Counted from the stretch's first letter, positions 18,401-27,101 are shown. The stretch is 64,000 bases of DNA from Actinomadura sp. KC06 (GCF_004348735.1 NZ_SMKT01000033.1:1-64000); one strand, 5' to 3'. Numbers and translations are program-made. The notes: generated by a model not told the origin, from the letters alone.

Positions 18401-21222
18401 ACCTGCCGGTGGCCCAGGTCCCCACCAACTTCGCCGTGGCGACGCTGGCGGAGCTTGGGCAGGCCCTGGACACCCTGGCCGAGACCGCCACCGCCGACGC
18501 GGGTCCCGCCCCGGTCGTGGCGGGCGCGGCCTCGTGGTCGCGGGCGTTCGGCCTCGACCTGGACGAGCTGCCGCTCCCCGCGCGGACCGCGCCGCAGGAC
18601 AACGGCGCATGGCACGTCCACGCCACCGAGGGGCACCCGCTGGCCGAGCCGCTGCGCCGCGCGCTGGAGCGCGCGAACGTCGGCTCCGGCGTCCTGGTCT
18701 GCCTCCCGCCGGACGTCGAGCGGGATCACGTCGAACTGGCGCTGGACGGTGCGCGGCAGGCCCTGCGCGAGCCGGACGGCCGGTTCGTCCTCGTCCAGCA
18801 CGGCCGGGGCGCGGCCGGGCTGGCCAAGACCCTGCGGCTGGAGACGCCGGGGCTGAAGGTCACCATCGTGCAGTTGCCGTCCGTGTCGCCGGACTCCGGC
18901 ACCGCTGTGGCGCAGGTCGTGGACGAGGTGGCCGCGACCGCCGACTTCAGCGAGGTGCACTACGGCGCCGACGGCGTCCGGCGCGTCCCGACGCTGCGGG
19001 CCATGCCCGCGACCGCCGGACGGGTCGAGCACGTCCTCGGCGGCTCGGACGTGCTGCTGGTCACCGGCGGCGGGAAGGGCATCACGGCCGAGTGCGCGCT
19101 GGCGGTGGCCGCCGACACCGGCGCGAAGCTGGCGCTGCTGGGCCGTTCGGACCCGGCCGACGACCAGGAGCTGGCCGCCAACCTGGCGCGCATGGCCGAC
19201 GCCGGCGTCACGGTCGGCTACGCCCGCGCCGACGTCACCGAGCCGGACCAGGTCCGCGCCGCGATCGCGGAGCTGACCGGGTCCGTCGGGCCCGTGACCG
19301 CCGTGCTGCACGGCGCCGGGCGCAACGAGCCGGCCGCGATCGCGGGCCTGGACGCCGAGGCGTTCCGCCGCACCTTCGCGCCCAAGCTCGACGGGCTGCG
19401 CGCCGTGCTGGACGCCGTCGACCCCGGCGCGCTGAAGCTGCTGGTCACCTTCGGCAGCATCATCGGACGGGCCGGGCTGCGCGGCGAGGCGCACTACGCC
19501 ACCGCCAACGAGTGGCTCGCCGAACTCACCGCCGAGTTCGCCGAGCGGCACCCCGCCTGCCGGACGCTCTGCATGGAGTGGTCGGTCTGGTCGGGCGTCG
19601 GCATGGGCGAGCGCCTGTCGGTGGTCGAGGGGCTGTCCCAGGAGGGCATCACCGCCATCACGCCCGACCAGGGCGTGCAGATCATGCGGCGGCTGGTGTC
19701 CGACCCGGACGCGCCCGTGATCACCGTCATCAGCGGCCGGACGGGCGGGATCGACACCGTCCGGCACGACCTTCCCGAGCTGCCGCTGCTGCGGTTCGTC
19801 GAGCGGCCGCTCGTCCGCTACCACGGCGTCGAGCTGGTCACCGAGGTCGAGCTGAACGCGGGCACCGACCCGTACCTGGCCGACCACCTGCTGGACGGCA
19901 ACCTGCTGTTCCCGGCGGTGATCGGCCTGGAGGCCATGGCGCAGGTGGCGACGGCCGCCACCGGCTGGACCGGTCCGCCGGTCGTGCAGGACGCGGAGTT
20001 CCTGCGCCCGATCGTCGTCCCGCCGGAGGGCTCCACCACCATCCGTGTGGCCGCCGCCGTCGTGGACGACCGCGCGGTGCGCGTGGCCGTCCGCAGCGAG
20101 GAGACCGGCTTCGCGGCCGAGCACTTCCAGGCGACGCTGGTGTTCTCCGGCGCCGAGGTGGCCTCCGGGCCGCCCGACCAGGCCGCCGAGGGCCTGCCCG
20201 GCGTACAGCTCGACCCGATGACCGAGCTGTACGGCGGGGTGGCGTTCCAGGGGGCCAGGTTCCAGCGGCTCCGCGCGTTCCACCGGGCCGCGGCCCGGCA
20301 CGTGGACGCCGACGTCGCGCTGGTGCCGGGCGTGACGTGGTTCGCCGGGTTCCTGTCCGGTGAGCTGCTGCTCGGCGACCCCGGCACGCGGGACGCGCTG
20401 ATGCACGGGAACCAGGTCTGCGTCCCGGACGCGACGCTGCTCCCGCGCGGCATCGACCGGGTGCACGTCGGCCCGGCGGCGGTGGAGGCCGATGGCGTCC
20501 TCCGGTACACCGCCACCGAGCGCAGCCAGGACGGCGACACCTACGTCTACGACATCGCCGTCCGGAACGGCGCGGGCGAGGTCGTCGAACGATGGGACGG
20601 CCTGCGGCTCCAAGCCGTCCGCAAGGGCGACGGGAGCGGCCCCTGGGTGGCGCCCCTCCTCGGCTCCTACCTGGAGCGCGAGGTGGAGGACCTCACTGGA
20701 GTCCGCGTCGCCACGGCCGTCGAACCCGACGTGGAAGGCGCCGATCGGCGCGCGCAGACCGCGCTGGCCGCCGGGCGCGCGCTCGGCCGTCCCGTGGACG
20801 TCCGGTACCGCCCCGACGGGCGGCCCGAACTCGACGGCGGCGCGGTCTCGGCGTCGCACGGCGCCGGGCTGACCCTCGCCGTCGCCGGCGACGGCCCGCT
20901 CGGCTGCGACGTCGAGCCGGTCGCGGAGCGCTCCGCCGGGGACTGGGACGGCCTGCTGGGCGGCAACGCGCCGCTCGCCGCCCTCATCTCCCGGGAGGCG
21001 GAGGAGTCTCCCGACACCGCCGGGACGCGGGTGTGGTCGGCCGTCGAATGCCTGCGCAAGGCCGGGCTCCCGGCCGACGCGTCCCTCACCCTCACGCCCG
21101 GACGGCGGAACGCCTGGATCGTCCTGGCCTCGGGCCCGCTGCGGATCGCGACGCTCGTCACGACCCTGCGGGACCGCCCGGGGTCGGTCGTCTTCGCGGT
21201 CCTCGTGGAAGGACGGTCATGA
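15445..21222 (+). CDS. pksE: Iterative enediyne polyketide synthase (PKSE)
   Basis: 1925 residues, the normal size. Domains in order: ketosynthase (about 1-465) with active Cys212 in GACSSS, His345 in GHGTGT and a further GMIGHTKAAAG; acyltransferase (about 585-880) with Ser656 in GHSLG; acyl carrier protein (about 940-1015) with DLHLSSI, where Ser971 is the expected phosphopantetheine site; ketoreductase (about 1130-1430) with VTGGGKGI near 1208; dehydratase (about 1455-1640) with His1481 in DHLLDG; and a C-terminal phosphopantetheinyl transferase with Asp1822 and Glu1824 in GCDVEPV. It builds the linear polyene precursor of the warhead from malonyl units on one ACP and modifies itself. All catalytic residues expected are present, so it should be active. 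Confidence 0.97.
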   Translation: MSRLAIVGMACRYPDATSPRELWENALAGRRAFRRLPDERMNLDDYWDPDPAAPDRFYAKKAAVIEGYEFDRAAHRVAGSTYRATDLTHWLALDVAGEALADAGFAQGEGLPRERAGVIVGNTLTGEFVRANNLRLRWPYVRRVVSAALREQQGWDDDRLSDFLDDLEAAYKKPFPGIDEDSLAGGLSNTIAGRICNHFDLKGGGYTVDGACSSSLLSVVTACRSLLEGDVDIAIAGGVDLSIDPFEIIGFAKTGALAKGEMRLYDRHSNGFWPGEGSGMVVLMREDDARAQSRRIYATIAGWGVSSDGQGGITRPEIGGYRLALARAYERAGFGIETVSMFEGHGTGTEVGDKTELTALSLARRAADPGAPPAAVSSIKGMIGHTKAAAGVAGLIKAVMAVHDQVLPPTTGMVDPHPVLAEEGAALRPLRKAEAFPAGRPVRAGVTAMGFGGINTHVVVESTAPRRRVAVDTRIRGLSASVQDVELLIVDADSPGRLRERLAELAGFVPKLAYAELGDLAATLQERLRDLPYRAAVVVSSPEDAEQRLRQVLDALDEGELRLISPDARAFLGHAARAARIGLLFPGQGSGRGTSGGALRRRFAEVEEAYLKAALPASGDMVATAVAQPRIVTGSVAGLRALSVLGLDGEVAVGHSLGELSALHWAGAMDEETLLRVAGVRGQTMTEHSSSGTMAGISAPPPRVDELISGLPVVIAGYNGPGQTVVAGSREAVEAAGRKAEEAGVGFTRIRVSHAFHSPLVAPAAGAFGDKLAGESFGAVGRRIVSTVTGEVLAPGTDLPGLLRRQITDPVLFAQAVELAAKDVDLFVEVGPGTVLSGLAAGIADLPALPLDTDAESLAPLFGVIGAAYALGAPVRHEALFHGRLTRPLEIGAEFSFFASPAEAAPPVTIRGGSGRKAGGPEAPAGVPADDAADGLPGLEILRRLVAARIELPPEMVTDDSHLLDDLHLSSITVGQVINQAAQAMNLPVAQVPTNFAVATLAELGQALDTLAETATADAGPAPVVAGAASWSRAFGLDLDELPLPARTAPQDNGAWHVHATEGHPLAEPLRRALERANVGSGVLVCLPPDVERDHVELALDGARQALREPDGRFVLVQHGRGAAGLAKTLRLETPGLKVTIVQLPSVSPDSGTAVAQVVDEVAATADFSEVHYGADGVRRVPTLRAMPATAGRVEHVLGGSDVLLVTGGGKGITAECALAVAADTGAKLALLGRSDPADDQELAANLARMADAGVTVGYARADVTEPDQVRAAIAELTGSVGPVTAVLHGAGRNEPAAIAGLDAEAFRRTFAPKLDGLRAVLDAVDPGALKLLVTFGSIIGRAGLRGEAHYATANEWLAELTAEFAERHPACRTLCMEWSVWSGVGMGERLSVVEGLSQEGITAITPDQGVQIMRRLVSDPDAPVITVISGRTGGIDTVRHDLPELPLLRFVERPLVRYHGVELVTEVELNAGTDPYLADHLLDGNLLFPAVIGLEAMAQVATAATGWTGPPVVQDAEFLRPIVVPPEGSTTIRVAAAVVDDRAVRVAVRSEETGFAAEHFQATLVFSGAEVASGPPDQAAEGLPGVQLDPMTELYGGVAFQGARFQRLRAFHRAAARHVDADVALVPGVTWFAGFLSGELLLGDPGTRDALMHGNQVCVPDATLLPRGIDRVHVGPAAVEADGVLRYTATERSQDGDTYVYDIAVRNGAGEVVERWDGLRLQAVRKGDGSGPWVAPLLGSYLEREVEDLTGVRVATAVEPDVEGADRRAQTALAAGRALGRPVDVRYRPDGRPELDGGAVSASHGAGLTLAVAGDGPLGCDVEPVAERSAGDWDGLLGGNAPLAALISREAEESPDTAGTRVWSAVECLRKAGLPADASLTLTPGRRNAWIVLASGPLRIATLVTTLRDRPGSVVFAVLVEGRS

Positions 21223-21689
21223 CCACGGACAACTACTACGAGTACCGGCACATCGTGGGTTTCGAGGAGACCAACATCGTCGGCAACGTCTACTACGTCA
21301 ACTACCTGCGGTGGCAGGGCCGCTGCCGCGAGATGTTCCTCAAGGACCGCGCGCCGGACGTGCTGGACGACCTGCGCGACGACCTCAAGCTGTTCACCCT
21401 GAAGGTGGACTGCGAGTTCTTCGCCGAGATCACCGCGTTCCACGAGCTGTCGATCCGGATGCGCCTGCTGGAGCTGGCGCAGACCCAGCTGGAGTTCGGC
21501 TTCGACTACGTGCGGCTGGATCCGGGCGGCCTGGAGACCCTCGTCGCCCGGGGGCGGCAGCGGGTGGCCTGCATGCGCGGGCCCAACACGCGGACCGTCC
21601 CCACACGCGTCCCCGAGGCGCTGACCCGGGCCCTGGCGCCCTACGTCCCCGGGAACGGGGCGCGCATCGAGGCGGGGAGCACGGCGTGA
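21219..21689 (+). CDS. Enediyne hot-dog thioesterase (E10/TEBC-like)
   Basis: 156 residues, a single hot-dog domain. The N-terminal part VGFEETNIVGNVYYVNYLRWQGRCREMFL is the characteristic signature of the 4-hydroxybenzoyl-CoA thioesterase-like enediyne group. It releases the polyene chain from the PKSE, commonly as a heptaene after decarboxylation. ATG 21219 overlaps the PKSE stop and its own stop overlaps the next GTG, so PKSE, thioesterase and reductase are translated in a chain. Confidence 0.95.
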   Translation: MTTDNYYEYRHIVGFEETNIVGNVYYVNYLRWQGRCREMFLKDRAPDVLDDLRDDLKLFTLKVDCEFFAEITAFHELSIRMRLLELAQTQLEFGFDYVRLDPGGLETLVARGRQRVACMRGPNTRTVPTRVPEALTRALAPYVPGNGARIEAGSTA

Positions 21690-22225
21690 GCGTCAACTCG
21701 ACATCCGCCGAGCGGCTGCTGGACGCCAAGGCGCTGCGGAGGACGTTCGGCACGTTCGCCACCGGGGTCACGGTGGTGACGGTCGGCGGCGCGACCCCGC
21801 ACGCCATGACGGCCAACTCCTTCACCGCGGTCTCGCTCGACCCGCCGCTGGTGCTGGTCTGCGTGGGCCACAAGGCGGTCATGCACCACGCGCTGGGCGC
21901 CGGGCTGTTCGGGGTGTCGGTGCTGACCGCGGGCCAGGAGCGGATCGCGCGGCACTTCGCGGACACGTCGCGTCCGCTGGGCGCCGCGCAGTTCGAGGAC
22001 GTCGACACCGACACCGGGCCCCTCACCGGGGCGCCGCTGATCGCCGGCGCCCTGGCCAGGTTCGAGTGCGAGACCTGGAACACCTGCGACGGAGGCGATC
22101 ACTCGATCTTCCTCGGCCGGGTCCTGTCCATGGACCGGCCGGACGCCGACCACGACGAGGCGCTGCTGTTCTACCAGGGGCGCTTCCACCGGCTGGAGCC
22201 GGGACGAAACGAGGTCCAGACATGA
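21686..22225 (+). CDS. Flavin reductase (E6/SgcE6-like)
   Basis: 179 residues from GTG 21686. The sequence is a full flavin-reductase/FMN-binding split-barrel: LRRTFGTFATGVTVVTV, MTANSFTAVSLDPPLVLVCVG, GVSVLTAGQE and ending ALLFYQGRFHRL. In the C-1027 cluster SgcE6 supplies reduced flavin to flavin-dependent oxygenases and halogenases. No flavin-dependent monooxygenase of that two-component type is seen in this operon, so its partner may be elsewhere. It ends in an ATGA overlap with the micro-ORF. Confidence 0.9.
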   Translation: MSVNSTSAERLLDAKALRRTFGTFATGVTVVTVGGATPHAMTANSFTAVSLDPPLVLVCVGHKAVMHHALGAGLFGVSVLTAGQERIARHFADTSRPLGAAQFEDVDTDTGPLTGAPLIAGALARFECETWNTCDGGDHSIFLGRVLSMDRPDADHDEALLFYQGRFHRLEPGRNEVQT

Positions 22226-22260
22226 CGAGGACGCCATCCTCCGGCGGGGGGCCGCCATGA
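22222..22260 (+). CDS. 12-residue coupling micro-ORF between reductase and P450 genes
   Basis: An ATG at 22222 overlaps the reductase stop (ATGA), and its TGA at 22258-22260 overlaps the P450 ATG at 22257 (ATGA). The peptide MTRTPSSGGGPP is Pro/Gly-rich, ending in Gly-Gly-Gly-Pro-Pro. It fills exactly the 31-nt gap, so terminating ribosomes could be handed from reductase to micro-ORF to P450. No Shine-Dalgarno site is needed for this. It may be accidental; the peptide itself need not have a function. Confidence 0.4.
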   Translation: MTRTPSSGGGPP

Positions 22261-23636
22261 GCACGACCCGTCAGGCGCGGGGGGCCCGGCGCGCGGGCCG
22301 CGCACGCCGGCTGCCGCCCGGGACCCCCTTCAGCGCCACCCCGCGCCTGCTGAAGCAGCTGGTCTCCGACCGGCTCGGCATGATGACCACGGCCGCGGGC
22401 TACGGCGACGCGGTGCGGATGGTCATGGGCCCGCGCCAGCTCTACTTCTTCAACCATCCCGACCACGCCAAGCACGTGCTGGCCGACAACGCCGGCAACT
22501 ACCACAAGGGCATCGGCCTGGCGCAGGCGCGGCGGGCCCTCGGCGACGGGCTGCTGACCAGCGAGGGCGACCTGTGGCGCATGCAGCGCCGCGCCATCCA
22601 GCCCGCGTTCCAGCACAAGCGCATCGCCCGGCAGGCGGACGCGATCATCGAGGAGTCCGCCAAGCTGGTCTCCCGCCTGCGCAGGCACGCGGGCGGCCCG
22701 CCGGTCGACGTCGTCCGCGAGATGACCGACCTCACGCTCGGCGTGCTCGGCCGCACGCTGCTGGACACCGACCTCAGCGCCTACTCCTCCATCGGGAAGG
22801 CGTTCGAGGCCGTCCAGGACCAGGCCATGTTCGAGATGGTCAGCCAGGGCATGGTGCCGACGTGGGTGCCGCTGCCCAAGCAGCTCCGGTTCCGCCGCGC
22901 CCGCCGGGAGCTGGACGAGATCGTCGGCCGCATGGTCGCCGAGCGGTCGGCCCGGTCCGCGGAGGGCGACGACGCCCTCTCGCTGCTGATCGTCTCCACC
23001 CGCGCCGAGGCGGACCCGGCGGTCGGCCGGCGCCGGATGCGGGACGAGCTCGTCACGCTCATGCTCGCCGGGCACGAGACCACGGCGAGCACCCTCGGCT
23101 GGTCGTTCTACCTGCTCGACCGGCACCCCGAGGTCATGGAGCGGCTGCGGGACGAGGTGACCCGCGTCCTCGGCGACCGCACCCCGGTCCTGGACGACCT
23201 CAACGCGCTGCCCTTCACGAACATGGTCCTGCAGGAGGTCATGCGGCTGTACCCGCCCGTCTGGCTGCTCAGCCGCATCGCCCAGGCCGACGACGAGATC
23301 GGCGGCTACCACGTCCCGGCGGGCTCGGACGTCCTGATCTCCCCGTACACGATCCACCGGCACCCGGGGCTGTGGAAGGACCCGGAGCGGTTCGACCCCG
23401 GCCGGTTCGACCCGGACAGCCCCGACACCCGTCCCCGCTACGCGCACATCCCGTTCGGCGCGGGGCCGCGGTTCTGCGTCGGAAACCACCTCGGAATGAT
23501 GGAGGCCACCTTCGTCCTGGCGATGGTGGTGCGGGAGCTGGGCCTGGCCAAGGTCCGGAGCCACACGGCGGTCCCCGAGGCCATGCTCTCCCTCCGCCTC
23601 CGCGGCGGCCTCCCCATGCACATCACCGAACGCTGA
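22257..23636 (+). CDS. Cytochrome P450
   Basis: 459 residues from ATG 22257. The I-helix oxygen-binding motif is AGHETT (about 270), the K-helix ExxR is EVMR (about 327), and the haem loop is FGAGPRFCVG with Cys407. The lack of a membrane anchor and the general sequence resemble soluble CYP102/CYP110-type bacterial P450s. It should hydroxylate or couple carbon centres of the enediyne-derived intermediate, with an external ferredoxin supply because no redox partner gene lies beside it. A Shine-Dalgarno site is poor, consistent with re-initiation from upstream. Confidence 0.93.
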   Translation: MSTTRQARGARRAGRARRLPPGTPFSATPRLLKQLVSDRLGMMTTAAGYGDAVRMVMGPRQLYFFNHPDHAKHVLADNAGNYHKGIGLAQARRALGDGLLTSEGDLWRMQRRAIQPAFQHKRIARQADAIIEESAKLVSRLRRHAGGPPVDVVREMTDLTLGVLGRTLLDTDLSAYSSIGKAFEAVQDQAMFEMVSQGMVPTWVPLPKQLRFRRARRELDEIVGRMVAERSARSAEGDDALSLLIVSTRAEADPAVGRRRMRDELVTLMLAGHETTASTLGWSFYLLDRHPEVMERLRDEVTRVLGDRTPVLDDLNALPFTNMVLQEVMRLYPPVWLLSRIAQADDEIGGYHVPAGSDVLISPYTIHRHPGLWKDPERFDPGRFDPDSPDTRPRYAHIPFGAGPRFCVGNHLGMMEATFVLAMVVRELGLAKVRSHTAVPEAMLSLRLRGGLPMHITER

Positions 23637-23654
23637 CGACAGGAGGTGACGCCG

Positions 23655-24233
23655 GTGTCTGCCGAAACCCCGGCGAGAGAAGAGGACCGGGCCGTCAGGG
23701 TCATGACGCTCGAAGCCTTCGCGGACACGATCGTCCCCGGTGAGAAGCGGTGGCCGGACGACCGCGCCGTCGCGGGCGCGTCGCCGGGGCCCGGCGCCGT
23801 GGCGGCCGGCGCGGTCGACCTGCTGGAGACCCCGGCGGCCGGTGTGCTGCCCGGCCTCGACGAGCTGGTCGCCATGCTGAACGGGCACGCGCGCCGGCAC
23901 GCCGAGTGGGCCGGGCTGACGCCGGACCCAGCGGTTCCGCCGTTCGTCGCGCTGCCGTTCGCCGAGCGGACCGCCCTCGTCCAGGCGCTGCTCGCGCCCG
24001 GCCACCCGGAGAAGGACGCCTGGGTCAGCGTGGCCCTGTTCGCCAACATGGCGTTCGACACCGGCGCGCACCTGAACACGCTCGACGCGATCGCCGGCGG
24101 CCATCCCGGCATCGCGGCCCTGGGCCTGGCCCGACCCGACGAGGACGGTCTCTGGCGTTTCCCCGAGTACGGCTACGGCCGGAAACTCGCCGACGTCCAT
24201 CCCGACACGACCCCTTCAGGGAGCCCGGCATGA
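23655..24233 (+). CDS. DUF5987-type protein, probable GMC oxidoreductase partner
   Basis: 192 residues from GTG 23655, chosen because AGGAGG at 23641-23646 is properly spaced for it and too close for the GTG at 23646. The start MTLEAFADTIVPGEKRWPDD resembles the small subunit of gluconate-2-dehydrogenase-like systems, in which such a protein accompanies a GMC flavoprotein. No Tat signal is evident, so it should remain cytoplasmic here. The stop overlaps the GMC start by ATGA, which supports a complex. A function beyond that is unknown. Confidence 0.75.
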   Translation: MSAETPAREEDRAVRVMTLEAFADTIVPGEKRWPDDRAVAGASPGPGAVAAGAVDLLETPAAGVLPGLDELVAMLNGHARRHAEWAGLTPDPAVPPFVALPFAERTALVQALLAPGHPEKDAWVSVALFANMAFDTGAHLNTLDAIAGGHPGIAALGLARPDEDGLWRFPEYGYGRKLADVHPDTTPSGSPA

Positions 24234-25891
24234 CCAGCGTTGAGAGCACCGACGTCGTTGTGGTCGGAAGCGGATTCGGCGGCGCCATCGCCGCCTACCA
24301 CCTCGCCGCGGGCGGGGCGAGGGTCACCGTGCTGGAGCGCGGCCCGTGGCTGGACGGCGACGACTTCGACCACGACTTCAAGCTCGGCTCGTCCTACACC
24401 CGGATCTTCGACTTCGTCGTCGGGGACGGCATGAGCATCCTCGGCGGGAACTGCGTCGGCGGCGGCAGCGTCGTCTACTTCGCCGCCATGCCCCGGGCGC
24501 CGCGCTTCGTGTTCGAGCGGCGCGGCAGCATCAACCGCCGGGTGTGGCCCAAGGCGGTGTCCCGCGAGACCCTCGAACCCTGGTACGACCGGGTGGAGGA
24601 GGCGATGCCGGTCGTCCAGCAGACCTGGGACGAGGTCACCTACGCGGGCGGGCTGTGGGGGGCGGCCTGCAACCATTCGGGTCTCACCGCCAACCCGGTC
24701 CCCGTCGCGGTCGACAATTCGCTCTGCGTCAACTGCAATTGGATGATGGCGGGCTGCAAGTTCGACGCCAAGCGGTCGCTGCTGTTCAACTACCTGCCCG
24801 CCGCGCTCTCCCACGGCGCCGTGATCCGTCCCATGCACGAGGTCCAGCACCTGACCCGTAACGACGACGGCGGATACCGGGTGCACTACAACGTCATCGA
24901 CGACGTGGACTACCGGGTCAGCGTCGGCAGCGGGACGATCGACGCCAAGCTCGTCGTGCTCGCGGCGGGCACGGGCGCCACGCCGGTGATCCTGCAGCGC
25001 TCGGAGCCGATGCTCGGGAAGATGCCGCACGGCGTCGGACGCTACTTCTCGGGGAACGGCGAGCGCCTCAACACCGCCGTGATCGACGAGGACCGCGTGC
25101 GCGAGGTGCTCGGCCTCGACCGGGGGAACGGCCTGTCCTACGCGGCCAACCAGATCGGGCGCGGCCCGGTGGTGGCCAACTGGGACCGGCTGGACGGCTC
25201 CCTGCCCGAGTACTCCCGGTTCTCCCTTGAGCAGCTCTACTTCCCGCCGGGGCTGGGCACCATCCTGGCGCAGACGTCCGACGCGACCGGCTTCTCGCCG
25301 ACCTGGTTCGGCGTGGAGAAGAAGGAGATGCTGAAACGCTGGCAGTCCTGGCTGACCATTTTCACGATGTCGGAGGACGACAACGAGGGCGTCTTCGGCC
25401 CGCCGCCCGCGACCGGCAACGCGCACCGCATCTCCCAGCAGATGCTGGGCCGCGGCAACCTGCGCTACGACCCGACCGTGAACACGCAGCGCGGCTGGCG
25501 CGAGTCGGACGAGGCCGTCCGCGCGATCATCGAGAAGGACGGCCTCGGCAAGGTCATGCCGTGGACGAACGACGTGGTCGGGGCCTACACCGTCCACCCG
25601 CTGTCTTCCTGCCGTATCGGCGACGACCCCTACACCTCCGCGTTGGACGACCGGCACGAGCTGCGCGACCACCCGGGCATCTTCGTCACCGACGGGTCCG
25701 CGGTCCCGACCGGGCTCACGGTCAACCCCGCGATGACGATCGCCGCGCTCGCCGAGCGCGCCATGCCGGGCCTGGTCGAGGCCGCCCGGGACCGGGGCGT
25801 CGAGGTCTCCTACGGCGCGCCCGCGCCCGACGGGTCGACCACCGCGCGCCGTGCCGCGGCGCCGCTCGTCGCCGGCCTGACGCGCGGCTAG
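24230..25891 (+). CDS. GMC-family FAD oxidoreductase
   Basis: 553 residues. The FAD-binding Rossmann motif GSGFGGAIAAYHLAAGG is at residues 13-30, followed by the GMC motif GGNCVGGGSVVYFAAMPRA (about 74) and a C-terminal HPLSSCRIG with DGSAVPTGLTVNPAMTIAALAER. A Cys-rich insert (LCVNCNWMMAGCKFDAK, about 167-183) matches cholesterol-oxidase-like/gluconate-dehydrogenase-like GMC members. It should oxidise an alcohol or CH-CH bond of a hydrophobic substrate. Together with the P450 and DUF5987 gene it forms an oxidative tailoring block. Confidence 0.93.
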   Translation: MTSVESTDVVVVGSGFGGAIAAYHLAAGGARVTVLERGPWLDGDDFDHDFKLGSSYTRIFDFVVGDGMSILGGNCVGGGSVVYFAAMPRAPRFVFERRGSINRRVWPKAVSRETLEPWYDRVEEAMPVVQQTWDEVTYAGGLWGAACNHSGLTANPVPVAVDNSLCVNCNWMMAGCKFDAKRSLLFNYLPAALSHGAVIRPMHEVQHLTRNDDGGYRVHYNVIDDVDYRVSVGSGTIDAKLVVLAAGTGATPVILQRSEPMLGKMPHGVGRYFSGNGERLNTAVIDEDRVREVLGLDRGNGLSYAANQIGRGPVVANWDRLDGSLPEYSRFSLEQLYFPPGLGTILAQTSDATGFSPTWFGVEKKEMLKRWQSWLTIFTMSEDDNEGVFGPPPATGNAHRISQQMLGRGNLRYDPTVNTQRGWRESDEAVRAIIEKDGLGKVMPWTNDVVGAYTVHPLSSCRIGDDPYTSALDDRHELRDHPGIFVTDGSAVPTGLTVNPAMTIAALAERAMPGLVEAARDRGVEVSYGAPAPDGSTTARRAAAPLVAGLTRG

Positions 25892-25906
25892 CGGAAGGAC
25901 GACGCG

Positions 25907-27055
25907 ATGACCACGCTGTTCGCGCGGATCGCCCGGCCTGGCGCCCAGGATCTGGTCCGGCACGTCGCCATCGTGCGGCACAAGGCGGCGCGGGCGTCGG
26001 TCGGGGAGGTCTACGCGCAGGTCGAACGGGACTTCGGCGTGCTCGCCCCGCCGGTGATCCTGCACTCGCCCGCGCCGGAACTCCTCGCCGCCTGCTGGAT
26101 GACCCTGCGGGAGACGCTGGTCGCGAGCGGGACGGCGGACCGGGCGGCCAAGGAGGCCGTCGCGTCCGCCGTCTCGCTCGACAACAGGTGCCCGTTCTGC
26201 GTCGAGGTGCACGGCATGACGCTGCACGGGCTCGTCCGCGGCGAGGACGCGGCCGCCGTCATGGCCGACGGCCTCGGGGCGATCGGCGATCCGCACCTCC
26301 GGTCCATCGCGACCTGGGCGCGGACGCTGGCGGCGCGGGCGCCGGGCGGCGAGCGTCCCGCGACGGGCGGCGGGCGTCCCGCGCCGTTCCCCGCCGAGCA
26401 GGCGGCCGAGCTGATCGGCACGGCGGTGGTCTTCCACTACATCAACCGCATGGTGAACGTGTTCCTGAGCGACTCGCCGTTCCCGCCGAGCCTGCCCTCC
26501 CGGGCCCGGGGGAGGGTCGTCCGGGTCATGGGCAGGTTCCTGCGGAGGATCGTGCTCAAGCCCCGCACTCCGGGGGCTTCCCTGCGCCTGCTGCCCGCCG
26601 CCGAACTCCCCGCAGACCTGGCATGGGCCGCGGGTTCCCCGGCAGTGTCGGGTGCGTTCGCGCGAGCCGCCGCGGCCGCCGCCGCGGCCGGCGAGCGGTC
26701 GGTACCCGCGTCGGTGCGCGCCCTCGTCTTGGCCGAGCTGGCGAGCTGGAACGGCCGGCCGCCCGGCATCGACACCACCTGGGTCTCCGACGCGGTGTCC
26801 GGCCTGCCCGAGGAGGACCGCCCGGCCGGACGCCTGGCGCTGCTGACCGCCCTCGCGTCCTACCAGGTGGGAGACTCGGCCATCGAGGACTTCCGGCGCG
26901 ACCATCCGGGCGACGCCACCCTGATCGAGCTCACCGCCTGGGCCGCTTTCGCGGCGGCCCGCCACATCGGGTCACGGGCGGTCGATCCGTCCCTGCGGGC
27001 CATGCCCTCCGTTCCGCGACCGCGCCGCCGGAACCCCGAACCGAACGCCTCCTGA
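25907..27055 (+). CDS. AhpD-like / carboxymuconolactone decarboxylase-fold protein
   Basis: 382 residues. The N-terminal half has an AhpD-type thiol site, CPFCVEVH with Cys95 and Cys98 and a nearby His, inside an all-helical repeat. AhpD family members reduce peroxides or disulfides with the CxxC pair. The rest (about 200-380) is Ala-rich helical and may be a second degenerate repeat. It ends the core operon 7 nt before a strong hairpin. In a cluster that makes a thiol-activated compound, a dithiol protein could serve in biosynthesis or protection, which is inference. Confidence 0.8.
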   Translation: MTTLFARIARPGAQDLVRHVAIVRHKAARASVGEVYAQVERDFGVLAPPVILHSPAPELLAACWMTLRETLVASGTADRAAKEAVASAVSLDNRCPFCVEVHGMTLHGLVRGEDAAAVMADGLGAIGDPHLRSIATWARTLAARAPGGERPATGGGRPAPFPAEQAAELIGTAVVFHYINRMVNVFLSDSPFPPSLPSRARGRVVRVMGRFLRRIVLKPRTPGASLRLLPAAELPADLAWAAGSPAVSGAFARAAAAAAAAGERSVPASVRALVLAELASWNGRPPGIDTTWVSDAVSGLPEEDRPAGRLALLTALASYQVGDSAIEDFRRDHPGDATLIELTAWAAFAAARHIGSRAVDPSLRAMPSVPRPRRRNPEPNAS

Positions 27056-27062
27056 CCCCGTG

Positions 27063-27101
27063 CGAGAGCCGCGCACCCCGGACCGGGATGCGCGGCTCTC
27101 G
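27063..27101. terminator. Bidirectional terminator between convergent genes
   Basis: A perfect 13-bp inverted repeat (27063-27075 with 27089-27101, arms CGAGAGCCGCGCA / TGCGCGGCTCTCG) with a 13-nt loop that can itself pair. It lies 7 nt after the AhpD-like stop and 10 nt after the opposing TIGR03084 stop, so it can end both transcripts. Confidence 0.85.

Noticed and set aside
15496..20859. A 1787-residue open frame antisense to the PKSE
   Set aside because: The sense strand encodes all PKSE domains with catalytic residues; the antisense product has only repetitive Arg/Gly/Asp/His composition.
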